In this document: positions 19,766 through 28,987 of the stretch, piece after piece
How positions within the stretch are numbered: the first letter of the stretch is position 1
How the letters are laid out: the number at the start of each line of letters is the position of its first letter
DNA from: Blastocatellia bacterium
Lineage (GTDB): Bacteria > Acidobacteriota > Blastocatellia > HR10
NCBI GenBank assembly: GCA_025055075.1
Contig: JANWYV010000045.1
Span: 86,423 to 150,422 of the forward strand
DNA: 64,000 nt
Direction: 5' to 3'
The notes under the pieces: generated by a model
The model's input: the letters and a program-made list of their open reading frames with translations, nothing else
What the model was told of the DNA's origin: nothing
Databases searched by the model: none
Program-made: the position numbers and the translations under genes

Positions 19766-21292
19766 TCACCCACGCGGTTCGAGAACGATGAGGACGCTTC
19801 CGCCTTGGCGCTGACTGTAGACGCGCAACACGGCTCGGCGCCGTCCAATCTCGGCCGCCATGCGACGGAAGTCGGCGACGGTGCGAATCGGTTGGCGATT
19901 GATCTCTTGGATCACATCGCCCGGCATCAAGCCCGCTTCCGCCGCCGGGCTTCCCTCGGCGACCCCGATGATGAGAACGCCCGTGATCTGGCGCGGCAGA
20001 TCATATTGCCGTTGCAGCGCCGGCGTCAGCTCATGAACCTCGAGGCCACTCAAGGTCGCTCCACGTTCGACGCCCTCTCCAAATCGCGCGCTCGCTCGCT
20101 CTTCCTTCAGCTCGCCCACTTCGACCGTGAGCACTTGCTCGCGCCCCTCGCGCAGGACCTTGAGCGTCGCGCGCGTTCCGGGAGCCGTCATCGCCACCAG
20201 GTTTCGCAACTGCTCGCTCTCGGTGATCTTCTGTCCGTTGTACTCGATGATGATGTCATCGCGTCGAAGACCTGCGCGATCAGCCGGGCTGTCGGGAACG
20301 ACTTCGAGCACGATCGCCCCACGACGCCCTTTCACACCATAAACTTCGGCCATCGCTTCATCCAGCGTCTGAATGTTCACGCCCAAGTAGCCGCGCACGA
20401 CGCGCCCGTATTTCAGAATGCGGTCCATGACCTCACGCGCCATGTTGATCGGAATGGCGAAGCCGACCCCTGCATTGGCCGGCGCGCCTCGCGTGAAGAT
20501 CGCCGTATTGATGCCGATCAATTCTCCCCGCATATTCACCAGCGGCCCACCCGAATTGCCGGGGTTGATCGCCGCATCGGTCTGGATGAAATCGCCATAA
20601 TCGGCGATGCCGAGGCTCCCTCGTCCGGTCGCGCTCACGATCCCGAAGGTCACCGTATGCTGCAATCGAAGATCGAACGGGCTGCCGATCGCGATGACGA
20701 AGTCACCAGCTTGCACGCGGGAGGAATCGCCGAAGATGGCCGCCGGCAGTTTCGTCGCCTCAATCTTCACGACGGCCAGATCAGTCTTCGGATCGGCTCC
20801 GACGACGCGCCCGCGGAAGCGACGGCCATCGAAGAGCATTACGTCCAGTTCGCTAGCGTTCTCCACGACGTGATGATTCGTCAGGATGTACCCATCGGGA
20901 CTGACGATCACGCCCGAGCCGAGCCCTCGACGATATTGCTCCCGCCGTGGGATCTGTGGGCGGCCGAAGAACCAGCGAAAGAACGGATCATCGAAGATGT
21001 CCCATCCCGCGCGATCCGGGATCTTCGTCTCGATCGTCACGACCCATTCCCGCGCCGCCCGCACAATTGGCGCCAAGCCCTCCAACAGCGAGATGTTCCC
21101 GCCCACGGGCGTCCCCGTGGCCAAATACACGGGAACATGCGTTTCAGTCCGACCAGAGAATGGCGACCACTCCGTGCGCGCCGTGATCGCCGACCCCATC
21201 AAAACGCCGATGAGCATGAGCGCAAGTGCTCCGGCGATCTTCCCCGAGCGCGTTCCGAAGAGGGTACCGAGTTTCGTCCTGAGCGCGTTCAT
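19766..21292 (-). CDS. HtrA/DegP-type serine protease (Do family)
   Basis: 508 residues. An N-terminal hydrophobic segment (about 18-36) acts as anchor or signal. The trypsin-like domain carries H141 (TNHHVVENA), D171 (KTDLAVVKI) and S247 (NPGNSGGPL). Two PDZ domains follow (about 315-400 and 415-505), each with a peptide-binding loop. It degrades or refolds damaged periplasmic proteins. ATG 21292 follows GGAGGGAGAGG; the frame extends nine codons upstream without support. It sits 23 bases after clpB. The catalytic triad is intact. Confidence 0.94.
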   Translation of the reverse strand: MNALRTKLGTLFGTRSGKIAGALALMLIGVLMGSAITARTEWSPFSGRTETHVPVYLATGTPVGGNISLLEGLAPIVRAAREWVVTIETKIPDRAGWDIFDDPFFRWFFGRPQIPRREQYRRGLGSGVIVSPDGYILTNHHVVENASELDVMLFDGRRFRGRVVGADPKTDLAVVKIEATKLPAAIFGDSSRVQAGDFVIAIGSPFDLRLQHTVTFGIVSATGRGSLGIADYGDFIQTDAAINPGNSGGPLVNMRGELIGINTAIFTRGAPANAGVGFAIPINMAREVMDRILKYGRVVRGYLGVNIQTLDEAMAEVYGVKGRRGAIVLEVVPDSPADRAGLRRDDIIIEYNGQKITESEQLRNLVAMTAPGTRATLKVLREGREQVLTVEVGELKEERASARFGEGVERGATLSGLEVHELTPALQRQYDLPRQITGVLIIGVAEGSPAAEAGLMPGDVIQEINRQPIRTVADFRRMAAEIGRRRAVLRVYSQRQGGSVLIVLEPRG

Positions 21293-21315
21293 GTCCTCTC
21301 CCTCCCTCCAAGCGC

Positions 21316-23958
21316 TCATCCGGCCACTGACACCTCCTTCGGCTGAACCGAGAAGGTGAGCCGGCCTCCGTCTTCATCCACGAGCACGAGGGAATTATCT
21401 CGCACTTCCCCCTGCAAGATCAATTTCGCCAGCGGCGTCTCCACTTCCCGTTGGATCACCCGCTTGAGGGGCCGCGCCCCGAAGACGGGATCATATCCCC
21501 ACTCAGCCAGACGCGCCTTCGCCCGCTCGGTCAGCTCCAACTCGATCCGGCGATCTCGCAATCGATGCCGCAACCGCTCGAGCTGGATCTCGACGATGCG
21601 CTTCAGATGCTCCTCCGTCAATGCATGGAAGACGACGATCTCGTCCACGCGATTCAAGAATTCAGGACGGAACGTCCGCCGCAATTCGGCGAGCACCGCC
21701 TCCTTCATCCGCTCGTAGCTCTCGCCGGCCCCGCCACGATGCTCGAGGATCAAATGGCTCCCGATGTTGGACGTCATGATGATGATCGTGTTCTTGAAGT
21801 CCACCGTCCGACCGTGACTATCGGTCAGCCGTCCATCATCGAGGATCTGCAGGAGGATGTTGAAGACGTCCCAATGCGCTTTCTCCAGCTCGTCGAAGAG
21901 GATGACCGAATACGGCCGACGGCGCACAGCTTCGGTGAGCTGCCCTCCCTCTTCATATCCGACGTAGCCCGGTGGCGCCCCGATCAACCGAGCGACCGAA
22001 TGCTTCTCCATGTACTCGGACATATCAATCCGCACTAGGGCGCGCTCATCATCGAAGAGACACTCGGCTAAGGCGCGAGCCAGCTCCGTTTTGCCGACGC
22101 CAGTCGGGCCGAGGAAGATGAAGCTGCCAATTGGACGATTCGGATCTTTCAATCCGGCGCGCGCCCGACGCACAGCCTCGGCCACAGCGCGAACTGCCTC
22201 ATCCTGTCCCACGACCCGGCGATGCAACTCCTCCTCTAGGCGCAGCAGCTTCTGAATCTCTCCCTCCAAGAGGCGACTCACGGGAATTCCCGTCCAACGG
22301 CTCACGACTTCGGCGATGTCCTCCTCATCCACCTCCTCCTTGAGCAAGCGCACTCCACCATGCCGCGCCGCCAGCTCCGCAAGCTGTGCCTCTTGCTCGC
22401 GCACCTGCTTCTCCAACTCGACCAAACGCCCGTAGCGCAACTCAGCCGCGCGATTCAGATCATAGGCGCGCTCGGCCTGGTCGATGAGGATCTTCGTCTG
22501 CTCGATCTGCTCGCGCAACTCGCGCAAACGAGCGAGGATCTGCTTCTCCTCCTCCCACTGCGCGCGAAGCCGATCCGCATGCACGCGCAGCTCGGCCAGC
22601 TCCTCCTCGATCTTGCGCAATCGCTCGCGCGAGGCCGAATCGGTCTCCCGCTTCAGTCCCTCGCGCTCGATCTCCAGTTGCATGATCCGCCGCAGGATTT
22701 CATCCAACTCCGAAGGCATCGAGTCGATCTCGGTCCGAAGCCGCGCCGCTGCCTCGTCCACAAGGTCAATCGCCTTGTCCGGTAAGAAGCGATCCGAGAT
22801 ATAGCGATGGCTGAGCATCGCCGCTGCCACAAGCGCCGCATCCTTGATGCGCACGCCATGATGGACTTCATAGCGCTCCTTCAAGCCCCGCAGGATCGAG
22901 ATCGTGTCCTCGACCGAAGGCTCGCCGACCAGGATCGGTTGGAAGCGACGCTCGAGCGCGGCATCCTTCTCGATATACTTGCGATATTCGTCCAGGGTCG
23001 TCGCACCGATGCAGCGCAGTTCGCCGCGCGCGAGCATTGGCTTGAGCAGATTGCTGGCATCCATGGTCGCCCCTTCTGCTCGACCGGCGCCCACGACCGT
23101 GTGCAGCTCGTCAATGAAGAGGATGATCTCTCCCTGCGACTCTTGCACCTCGCGGAGCACGGCCTTCAACCGTTCTTCGAATTCGCCGCGATATTTCGCC
23201 CCGGCGATGAGCGCCCCCATGTCCAATTGGATGACGCGCTTGTTCTTCAAGCCCTCGGGAACATCCCCCCGCACAATGCGCTGCGCCAATCCCTCGACGA
23301 TGGCCGTCTTCCCGACGCCCGGCTCACCGATCAGGACGGGGTTATTCTTGGTCCGACGCGAGAGCACTTGAATCACCCGCCGGATCTCGTCGTCTCGCCC
23401 AATGACGGGATCGAGCTTCCCTTGAGCGGCGAGCTTAGTCAGATCGCGTCCATAGCGTTCGAGGGCTTGATAGGTCGCCTCGGGCGTCGGGCTCGTCACC
23501 CGCTGCGTGCCGCGAATCTGTTGCAAGGCCTTCATCAGACGATCCCGATCCACACCAAGATCCAACAGAATGCGTCCGGCGGCACCCCCACGCCCTTCCT
23601 CCAGGATCGCGAGCAAGATATGCTCGACGCTCACGTATTCGTCCTTCAGCCGCGCCGCTTCATCCTCGGCCATCGCGAACAGGCGATTGAGCCGCCCGGT
23701 GATGTAGACATAATCGGGACCGGCCGCCGGTCCGCTCACCTTCGGCCAGCGCGCCAGCTCTTGCTCCAAACGGGCGCGGACGAGCTTCGGATCCACCCCC
23801 GCCTTCTCCAAGATCGCCGAGGCCAAACCGCCCTCTTGCTGCAGAAGCGCCAGCAGCAAGTGTTCGACATCAATCTGTTGATGACTGTAGCGCGCCGCGA
23901 GGCTTTGCGCCGCGCGCACTGCCTCTTGCACTTTCTCCGTCAAGCGATTGAAATCCAT
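21316..23958 (-). CDS. clpB: ClpB disaggregase
   Basis: 880 residues. The N-domain repeat ([20 protein letters not shown]) is followed by AAA1 with Walker A GEPGVGKT, a long Arg/Glu-rich coiled-coil middle domain (about 400-530) and AAA2 with Walker A GPTGVGKT. The middle domain distinguishes ClpB from ClpA and ClpC and allows work with DnaK. No tripeptide for ClpP docking is apparent. It solubilises aggregates together with DnaK/DnaJ, which are encoded just upstream. The start has GGGGGAGG. Confidence 0.96.
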   Translation of the reverse strand: MDFNRLTEKVQEAVRAAQSLAARYSHQQIDVEHLLLALLQQEGGLASAILEKAGVDPKLVRARLEQELARWPKVSGPAAGPDYVYITGRLNRLFAMAEDEAARLKDEYVSVEHILLAILEEGRGGAAGRILLDLGVDRDRLMKALQQIRGTQRVTSPTPEATYQALERYGRDLTKLAAQGKLDPVIGRDDEIRRVIQVLSRRTKNNPVLIGEPGVGKTAIVEGLAQRIVRGDVPEGLKNKRVIQLDMGALIAGAKYRGEFEERLKAVLREVQESQGEIILFIDELHTVVGAGRAEGATMDASNLLKPMLARGELRCIGATTLDEYRKYIEKDAALERRFQPILVGEPSVEDTISILRGLKERYEVHHGVRIKDAALVAAAMLSHRYISDRFLPDKAIDLVDEAAARLRTEIDSMPSELDEILRRIMQLEIEREGLKRETDSASRERLRKIEEELAELRVHADRLRAQWEEEKQILARLRELREQIEQTKILIDQAERAYDLNRAAELRYGRLVELEKQVREQEAQLAELAARHGGVRLLKEEVDEEDIAEVVSRWTGIPVSRLLEGEIQKLLRLEEELHRRVVGQDEAVRAVAEAVRRARAGLKDPNRPIGSFIFLGPTGVGKTELARALAECLFDDERALVRIDMSEYMEKHSVARLIGAPPGYVGYEEGGQLTEAVRRRPYSVILFDELEKAHWDVFNILLQILDDGRLTDSHGRTVDFKNTIIIMTSNIGSHLILEHRGGAGESYERMKEAVLAELRRTFRPEFLNRVDEIVVFHALTEEHLKRIVEIQLERLRHRLRDRRIELELTERAKARLAEWGYDPVFGARPLKRVIQREVETPLAKLILQGEVRDNSLVLVDEDGGRLTFSVQPKEVSVAG

Positions 23959-24019
23959 AGGTCCTCCCCCAATCCGTGATCTCCTCGGAAGCTCCCCTCA
24001 ATGAGGTCCCGCACGATGC

Positions 24020-24949
24020 CTACTGCCGTGGGTTGAAACTCGACTCGCGCGCCAGTTGCTCGAACAAGCGGCGTTCGGCCGGCGTCGGATTCGTGGGGAC
24101 GACAATCCGAAGCTGCACGTACTGATCGCCCCGCCCACCACGCCGACGGTTCAAGCCTTGACCGCGCAGCCGAAGCTTCTGTCCGCTCTGCGAACCCGGC
24201 GGGAGCGTCACTTCTACTGTGCCGTCCAACGTCGGGACTCGAATCTTCCCTCCCAGCACGGCCTCCCACGGCGTGATCGGGACCTCCACGTAAACATCGT
24301 CGCCAGAGACCGTAAAGATCGGATGTTTCTGCAGCCGAATCTTCAAATAGAGATCGCCCGAAGGACCGCCCAGACCGGGTTCGCCCTGCCCCGCGAGCCG
24401 AATGACTGAGCCCTCGCGCACACCGGCGGGGATCTTCACCTCAACCGTGCGCCCACTAGGGAGCGTGACCCGGCGCGTCGTCCCACGATGGGCCTCCTCG
24501 AGCGTGAGCGTCAGCTCGGACTCAATGTCCTTCCCACGAATCCCCCAACCGACGCGCGTGCCCGCCGCCGAGCGGCGCGACGCCGCTCGACCGCGCAGTC
24601 CTCCAAAGAGCGTCTCGAAGAACTCGCTGAAGCTCCCCGGCCCTCCCGTGAAGAAGTCGAAATCGCCGAAATCAATCCGAATCTTCTCCCAGTCTGGTGG
24701 TGGGGTGAAATCCGCACCCGCTTTCCAATTCGGTCCCAGCCGATCGTAGAGTTCACGCTTCTTGGGATCCCCCAGGACCTCGTAAGCCTCGTTGATTTCC
24801 TTGAACTTCTCCTCCGCCTGCTTATCCCCCGGATTCAAATCTGGGTGATACTTTCGGGCCAGGCGGCGGAAGGCCGCCTTGATCTCCTCCTGCGTGGCCG
24901 TTCGAGGGACACCCAGGATCTCGTAGTAGTCTTTGTACTTGACCGCCAT
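24020..24949 (-). CDS. DnaJ-family co-chaperone, CbpA type
   Basis: 309 residues. The J-domain at 5-70 carries H35-P36-D37, then a Gly/Phe-rich linker (about 90-130) and two beta-sandwich substrate domains ([30 protein letters not shown]-type second domain). The cysteine-rich zinc domain of true DnaJ is absent, so it is type II (CbpA/DnaJ2). It stimulates DnaK ATPase and delivers substrates. It lies two genes after dnaK in the same run and is probably its main partner under heat-shock control. Confidence 0.93.
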   Translation of the reverse strand: MAVKYKDYYEILGVPRTATQEEIKAAFRRLARKYHPDLNPGDKQAEEKFKEINEAYEVLGDPKKRELYDRLGPNWKAGADFTPPPDWEKIRIDFGDFDFFTGGPGSFSEFFETLFGGLRGRAASRRSAAGTRVGWGIRGKDIESELTLTLEEAHRGTTRRVTLPSGRTVEVKIPAGVREGSVIRLAGQGEPGLGGPSGDLYLKIRLQKHPIFTVSGDDVYVEVPITPWEAVLGGKIRVPTLDGTVEVTLPPGSQSGQKLRLRGQGLNRRRGGRGDQYVQLRIVVPTNPTPAERRLFEQLARESSFNPRQ

Positions 24950-25027
24950 ACCCTATCCCACATGTGGATCGGCTCAGACCCTGTAACGTCCTCCGGCCCG
25001 CGCGAACTCGACACGCGCCGCGCCCGT

Positions 25028-25522
25028 TCACCCTCGCCAATTGAGGGCCTGAATCAGCTCTGCTCGGGCCAAGTTCTCCTCCCGCCGCGCCGCGCTCAAT
25101 TCCGAGATCGCCCGTTGATACTGTTCCTTGAGGCGCTCGGGAGGACGGGGCCCGGCATCACGCAGCTGCGCGTTGATGTCGCGCACGCGCTCCAGCGTCG
25201 CCCGCACGCGCTCGCGGGCTGCCAGTAGCCGACGCATGAGCCGCGCCAGCATCTCTTGGCGCGTCTCATATCGAGGAGCAGCCGGTTCAACGACCTCCTC
25301 CTCAGGCTCGGATATCGCCTCTGAGACCGGCGCTTCTTCCACTTCCTCCTCTTCCTCTTCGACGACGTCCAGAGGTTCCTCCTCTACGGCGAAATCGTCT
25401 TCGTAGTAATCCTCTTCGAGGACGTCATCGTAGGGTTCGACCGGTTCTTCGTAAGTGGGAGCCGGCTCCTCCCGCACAGGGAGTGCCAGCTCCTCCGACT
25501 GCGTTTTCTTCCGACGTGGCAT
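25028..25522 (-). CDS. Acidic, coiled-coil protein between dnaK and dnaJ (GrpE position)
   Basis: 164 residues. Residues 1-8 are basic, 9-88 are disordered and very acidic (runs of Glu, with Pro, Tyr and Val), and 89-160 are a continuous Arg/Glu/Leu-rich helix likely to form a coiled coil. There is no match to the GrpE beta-domain or to its conserved dimer helix, and the length is slightly below GrpE. In many genomes grpE sits next to dnaK, and its layout is also an acidic tail plus long helix. A co-chaperone role is a hypothesis. The start is preceded by GGAGGTGAGG. Confidence 0.7.
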   Translation of the reverse strand: MPRRKKTQSEELALPVREEPAPTYEEPVEPYDDVLEEDYYEDDFAVEEEPLDVVEEEEEEVEEAPVSEAISEPEEEVVEPAAPRYETRQEMLARLMRRLLAARERVRATLERVRDINAQLRDAGPRPPERLKEQYQRAISELSAARREENLARAELIQALNWRG

Positions 25523-25570
25523 AGAATGTCCTCACCTCCGCTAAGCTCCACGCGATCGCTCACGTGGGCC

Positions 25571-27454
25571 TCAATGGCTGGGTTTGAACTCCGCATCAAT
25601 CACATCATCGGATCCACCATCGGATCGGCTCGACGTCCCCGCTCCGGCCGAGGTCGCATGCCCATATGCAAGGGCCGCGATCTGATGCGCGATCTGCTGC
25701 AACTCGGATGTGAGCTGACGAATTCGCTCGATCCCGGCCTCCTCCTTGATTGCCTGACGGATCTCCTGGATCAAATGCTCAGCGCGCGCGCGCTCCGGAG
25801 CTGATACCTTGTCCCCCAGATCGCGCAAGGTGCGCTCGACCTGATAAGCGAGGCTATCAGCCTGATTGCGGGCTTCGACCAGCTCGCGCCGCCGCCGATC
25901 CTCCTCCGCATACATCTCCGCTTCGCGGATCATCCGCTCGATCTCCTCCTTGGAGAGTTGCGTCGAGCCGGTGATCGTGATCTTGGCCTCCCGCCCAGTC
26001 GCCTTATCCCGCGCGCTCACATGCAGGATGCCGTTGGCATCAATATCGAACGTCACCTCGATCTGTGGGACGCCACGCGGCGCTGGTACGATGCCCTCCA
26101 AGCGGAACCGCCCGAGCGTGCGGTTATCACGCGCCATCTCCCGCTCGCCCTGCAGGATGTGAATGTCCACGGCCGTCTGATTGTCCTCAGCCGTTGTGAA
26201 GATCTCCGTCCGCCGCACGGGAATGGTCGTGTTCCGCTCGATGATCTTCGTCATCACGCCCCCGAGCGTCTCCACTCCCAGTGAGAGCGGAACGACATCC
26301 AACAGCAGCACCTCCTTGACCTCGCCCGCTAGTACCCCCGCCTGAATAGCCGCCCCGATCGCTACCACTTCGTCCGGATTCACGGACTGATTCGGTTCCT
26401 TCCCGAGCAACCGCCGTACCAGTTGCTGCACAGCCGGAATGCGCGTCGCTCCTCCAACGAGGATGACCTCGTCAATATCCCGTTCGGTCATCTTCGCATC
26501 CGCGAGCGCTTGCCGGACTGGCCCGATGCAACGTTCGACCAAATCCGCCGTCAATTGCTCGAACTTCGAGCGCGTCAGCTTCATCTCCAAATGCTTCGGC
26601 CCCGTGGCATCGGCCGTGATGAAGGGGAGACTGATGATCGTCTCCATGACGCTCGAAAGCTCGATCTTCGCTTTCTCAGCCGCTTCGGTCAACCGCTGCA
26701 GCGCTTGACGATCCTTGCGCAAGTCAATCCCATACTCTCGCTTGAACTCCTCAGCCAGCCAGTCCACGATCCGCTTGTCGAAATCGTCCCCTCCCAGATG
26801 CGTGTCACCGCTCGTCGCCTTCACCTCGAAGACCCCATCGCCAACCTCCAAGATGGAGACGTCGAAGGTCCCTCCTCCGAGATCGAAGACCAAGATGGTC
26901 TCGTTCTTCTTCTTGTCCAATCCGTAGGCGAGAGCCGCCGCCGTTGGCTCATTGATGATCCGCAGGACGTTCAATCCGGCGATCTTTCCAGCATCGCGCG
27001 TGGCCGTCCGCTGCGCGTCGTTGAAGTACGCGGGAACAGTGATCACGGCATCGGTGATCTTCTCACCGAGATAGCGCGACGCATCCTCCACGAGCTTGCG
27101 CAGGATCATGGCCGAGATCTCCTCCGGCGAGTAGAGCTTCCCCATAATGTCGAACCGCACCGCGTCATTGGGCCCGGCCACGACCTTGTACGGGACGTTG
27201 CGGATCTCACTCGTCACCTCCGAATAGCGCCGCCCCATGAACCGCTTGACCGAATAGATGGTGTTCTCCGGATTCAAGATCGCCTGTCGCTTGGCCAACT
27301 GCCCGACGAGCCGCTCTCCCGTCTTCGTGAACGCGACGACCGAAGGGGTCAAACGACTCCCCTCACTATTGATGATAACCGTCGGTTTTCCCCCTTCCAT
27401 GACGGCAATCACAGAATTCGTCGTCCCTAAGTCAATGCCTACGGCCTTCGCCAT
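25571..27454 (-). CDS. dnaK: Chaperone DnaK (Hsp70)
   Basis: 627 residues. Hsp70 signatures are [17 protein letters not shown] at the start, [18 protein letters not shown] and [17 protein letters not shown]. The substrate-binding domain begins near 390 after a [14 protein letters not shown] linker, and the lid ends in DDVIDAEFK. It binds exposed hydrophobic segments in ATP-driven cycles with a J-protein and a nucleotide exchange factor. The start has GAGGAGGGAGG. It is the second gene after the HAIR-like promoter, behind rpoZ. Confidence 0.97.
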   Translation of the reverse strand: MAKAVGIDLGTTNSVIAVMEGGKPTVIINSEGSRLTPSVVAFTKTGERLVGQLAKRQAILNPENTIYSVKRFMGRRYSEVTSEIRNVPYKVVAGPNDAVRFDIMGKLYSPEEISAMILRKLVEDASRYLGEKITDAVITVPAYFNDAQRTATRDAGKIAGLNVLRIINEPTAAALAYGLDKKKNETILVFDLGGGTFDVSILEVGDGVFEVKATSGDTHLGGDDFDKRIVDWLAEEFKREYGIDLRKDRQALQRLTEAAEKAKIELSSVMETIISLPFITADATGPKHLEMKLTRSKFEQLTADLVERCIGPVRQALADAKMTERDIDEVILVGGATRIPAVQQLVRRLLGKEPNQSVNPDEVVAIGAAIQAGVLAGEVKEVLLLDVVPLSLGVETLGGVMTKIIERNTTIPVRRTEIFTTAEDNQTAVDIHILQGEREMARDNRTLGRFRLEGIVPAPRGVPQIEVTFDIDANGILHVSARDKATGREAKITITGSTQLSKEEIERMIREAEMYAEEDRRRRELVEARNQADSLAYQVERTLRDLGDKVSAPERARAEHLIQEIRQAIKEEAGIERIRQLTSELQQIAHQIAALAYGHATSAGAGTSSRSDGGSDDVIDAEFKPSH

Positions 27455-27493
27455 GGTCCCTCCCTCCTCAGCAAAATTCGGCTGTCGGCCCCC

Positions 27494-27733
27494 TCAGCGA
27501 GAAGCTCGGCCACGTCGGCCACGACGCGCCTGAGGTCCCTCCAACTCCGGTTGCTCGAAGGGGATCTTCCCTTCGTCTAACTCCTTCAATGCCTGAGTAA
27601 TGGCCCACGCCAACCCCTGGCTCTCCGGATGCTTCACCAGCTGTTTGGCGCGCTTGGCCACCACCGAGCAAATCAGGTAGCGACTCTCGAACTTCGAGAG
27701 GGCTTCCTCAGCCAACTTCACCCTTGTCGCCAT
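27494..27733 (-). CDS. rpoZ: RNA polymerase omega subunit
   Basis: 79 residues. The omega core ESRYLICSVVAKRAKQLVKHPES and the AITQALKELDEGKI helix are clear. Omega assists beta-prime folding and assembly and can be part of the ppGpp site. ATG 27733 follows GGAGGGAGGAA. Position is unusual: it heads the dnaK-dnaJ-clpB run and is first behind the HspR-type promoter, so omega may rise with heat shock. The usual neighbour gmk is absent. Confidence 0.88.
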   Translation of the reverse strand: MATRVKLAEEALSKFESRYLICSVVAKRAKQLVKHPESQGLAWAITQALKELDEGKIPFEQPELEGPQARRGRRGRASR

Positions 27734-27841
27734 TGTTCCTCCCTCCTGGTCGTGAAGTCTCCAAGGGCCCATCGTGAGCCCTCTCCCTCGCGCCAGGAGA
27801 TTATACTGCAATGAACAGCTCACGTTCAAACGTCCTCGATG

Positions 27842-27873
27842 CGGCTAAAAGCCGAACGGCAAGCTTTTAGCCG
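27842..27873. promoter_or_regulatory. perfect 11-bp inverted repeat at the 5' end of the rpoZ-dnaK message
   Basis: CGGCTAAAAGC at 27842-27852 and its exact complement at 27863-27873, with a 10-base spacer. It lies directly downstream of the predicted -10, so it would form a stem-loop at or near +1 of the minus-strand transcript, about 110 bases before the rpoZ ATG. It does not match CIRCE (TTAGCACTC-N9-GAGTGCTAA). It could be an operator, an mRNA-stabilising hairpin or a thermosensor. Confidence 0.6.
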
Positions 27874-27879
27874 AACTCT

Positions 27880-27909
27880 ATAATAAAATATGAGTCTGAG
27901 ATTGTCAAG
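27880..27909 (-). promoter_or_regulatory. HAIR-like HspR site and promoter for rpoZ-dnaK
   Basis: Read on the minus strand: CTTGACA-N7-ACTCATA (27909-27889), close to the HspR operator HAIR (CTTGAGT-N7-ACTCAAG) with the same N7 spacing and five of seven matches in each half. The -35 TTGACA lies inside the first half-site, and TATTAT (27885-27880) is 17 bases away. Repressor binding would cover the promoter. Confidence 0.65.
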
Positions 27910-27972
27910 TCTCTCTCCCGAACGAATCTCCTAACGATTCCCCACCTTCAGGACGGAGCGGACCGGCGAAAA

Positions 27973-28002
27973 CTTGACAAAGCTAGACTCATATATTAGC
28001 AT
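27973..28002 (+). promoter_or_regulatory. HAIR-like HspR site and promoter for hspR-infA
   Basis: CTTGACA-N7-ACTCATA at 27973-27993 on the plus strand, an inverted copy of the site facing dnaK. TTGACA at 27974-27979 and a weaker TAGCAT at 27997-28002 with 17-base spacing make a promoter toward hspR. The repressor would thus control itself and the divergent chaperone genes. Confidence 0.6.
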
Positions 28003-28066
28003 TCTCCTCCGGAAACGAGGATGTGTCTCGTCTTCCGAATCGCGCGCATGGGAGAGAGCCAATGGG

Positions 28067-28507
28067 GTGAAGAAGCGGAAAGAGAAAGGCTACACGATCA
28101 GCGCGGTGTCTGAGGCCTATGGAATTCACCCGCAGACGCTGCGGCTTTACGAAAGGCACGGGCTCTTGAAACCTTCCCGCTCGAAGGGGAACACGCGCTA
28201 CTATTCCGAGAAAGACCTTGAGCGATTGGAATTCATCCTGACGCTCACGCGCGAGTTGGGGGTGAATCTGGCCGGAGTGGAGATCATCCTCAACATGCGG
28301 GACAAAATGGATGCCATGCAGCGAGAGATGCAACGATTCTTGGAATACCTGCGGATGGAGCTGGGCGAGCGCTTGGTCTCGCAGGTGACGGAGAAGTTCG
28401 CGCTGGTGCCGCTCAATTACAGCGCATGGCTGCGCGCGCGCGCTTCGGCTTCGGAGTCGGAAGACGAAGGCGACGTCTCGTTCACATACATCGAACACGA
28501 TCGCTGA
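28067..28507 (+). CDS. hspR: MerR-family heat-shock repressor, HspR-like
   Basis: 146 residues from a GTG at 28067 preceded by GGAGAGAG; an earlier in-frame TTG (27974) is part of the -35 box, so it is rejected. The MerR-type winged helix is YTISAVSEAYGIHPQTLRLYERHGLL, and GNTRYYSEKDLERLEFI is typical of HspR. A helical region (about 75-110) can dimerise. No Cys ligands, as expected for HspR. Divergence from rpoZ-dnaK and two HAIR-like sites between the genes support the repressor role. infA follows closely. Confidence 0.88.
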   Translation: MKKRKEKGYTISAVSEAYGIHPQTLRLYERHGLLKPSRSKGNTRYYSEKDLERLEFILTLTRELGVNLAGVEIILNMRDKMDAMQREMQRFLEYLRMELGERLVSQVTEKFALVPLNYSAWLRARASASESEDEGDVSFTYIEHDR

Positions 28508-28526
28508 ACGAAGGAGGTGAACGCCT

Positions 28527-28751
28527 ATTAGCAAAGAGGACATGATTCCGGTGGATGGAACGGTCGTTGAGGCGCTGCCCAATGCGACCTTCCGCGTGAA
28601 GCTCGATGGCGATGGCCATGAAGTGCTGGCGCACCTCTCTGGGAAGATGCGAAAGAACTACATTCGCGTCCTGCCCGGGGATCGCGTGCGCGTGGAGCTC
28701 TCCCCATATGATCTGACACGAGGACGGATCACCTATCGTTACAGCAAGTGA
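28527..28751 (+). CDS. infA: Translation initiation factor IF-1, apparent AUU start
   Basis: 74 residues if begun at ATT 28527, or 69 from the ATG at 28542. The body [43 protein letters not shown] and [15 protein letters not shown] is unmistakable IF-1 (S1/OB fold). The ATT start restores the usual N-terminus SKEDMI and sits 6 bases after a full AAGGAGGTGA at 28511-28520; the ATG has no well-spaced ribosome site. IF-1 blocks the ribosomal A site in initiation. It lies 19 bases after hspR and is likely co-transcribed. Confidence 0.92.
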   Translation: MSKEDMIPVDGTVVEALPNATFRVKLDGDGHEVLAHLSGKMRKNYIRVLPGDRVRVELSPYDLTRGRITYRYSK

Positions 28752-28914
28752 CGAGCGCGCTCACGCTCGGGCTCTGCTGTGTCCCATCCACTGAAGCCGA
28801 ACCGAGGGCCTTCTGGGCGAAACCGGGATTGTACCTTCGTCCGAGGCTCGAAATTGAGTGATCTGTCGTCCCCGCACTCCCTCGAAGCCATTGGTCCGTG
28901 TTGCCAAACTCAAC

Positions 28915-28949
28915 TTGACAGAGGCGATCCCCATGTGATAAGAATTCTT
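28915..28949 (+). promoter_or_regulatory. putative promoter for the tetR gene
   Basis: TTGACA (28915-28920), 16 bases, GATAAG (28937-28942) in a TGTGATAAG context. A 10-bp palindrome AAGAATTCTT (28940-28949) overlaps the -10. The rest of the gap 28752-28914 shows only a short 6-bp hairpin just after infA (28752-28769). Confidence 0.45.
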
Positions 28950-28987
28950 CCTCTTCGCGGAGATCTTCATAGGGAGGAGTAGGCGGG

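Noticed and set aside
25028-25522. Direct annotation as grpE
   Set aside because: Position, acidic tail and helix fit, but no GrpE sequence motif or beta-domain is visible, so the name is not justified.
27842-27873. CIRCE element for HrcA
   Set aside because: The arms CGGCTAAAAGC do not match TTAGCACTC/GAGTGCTAA and the spacer is 10, not 9. No hrcA is present; an HspR-like gene is.
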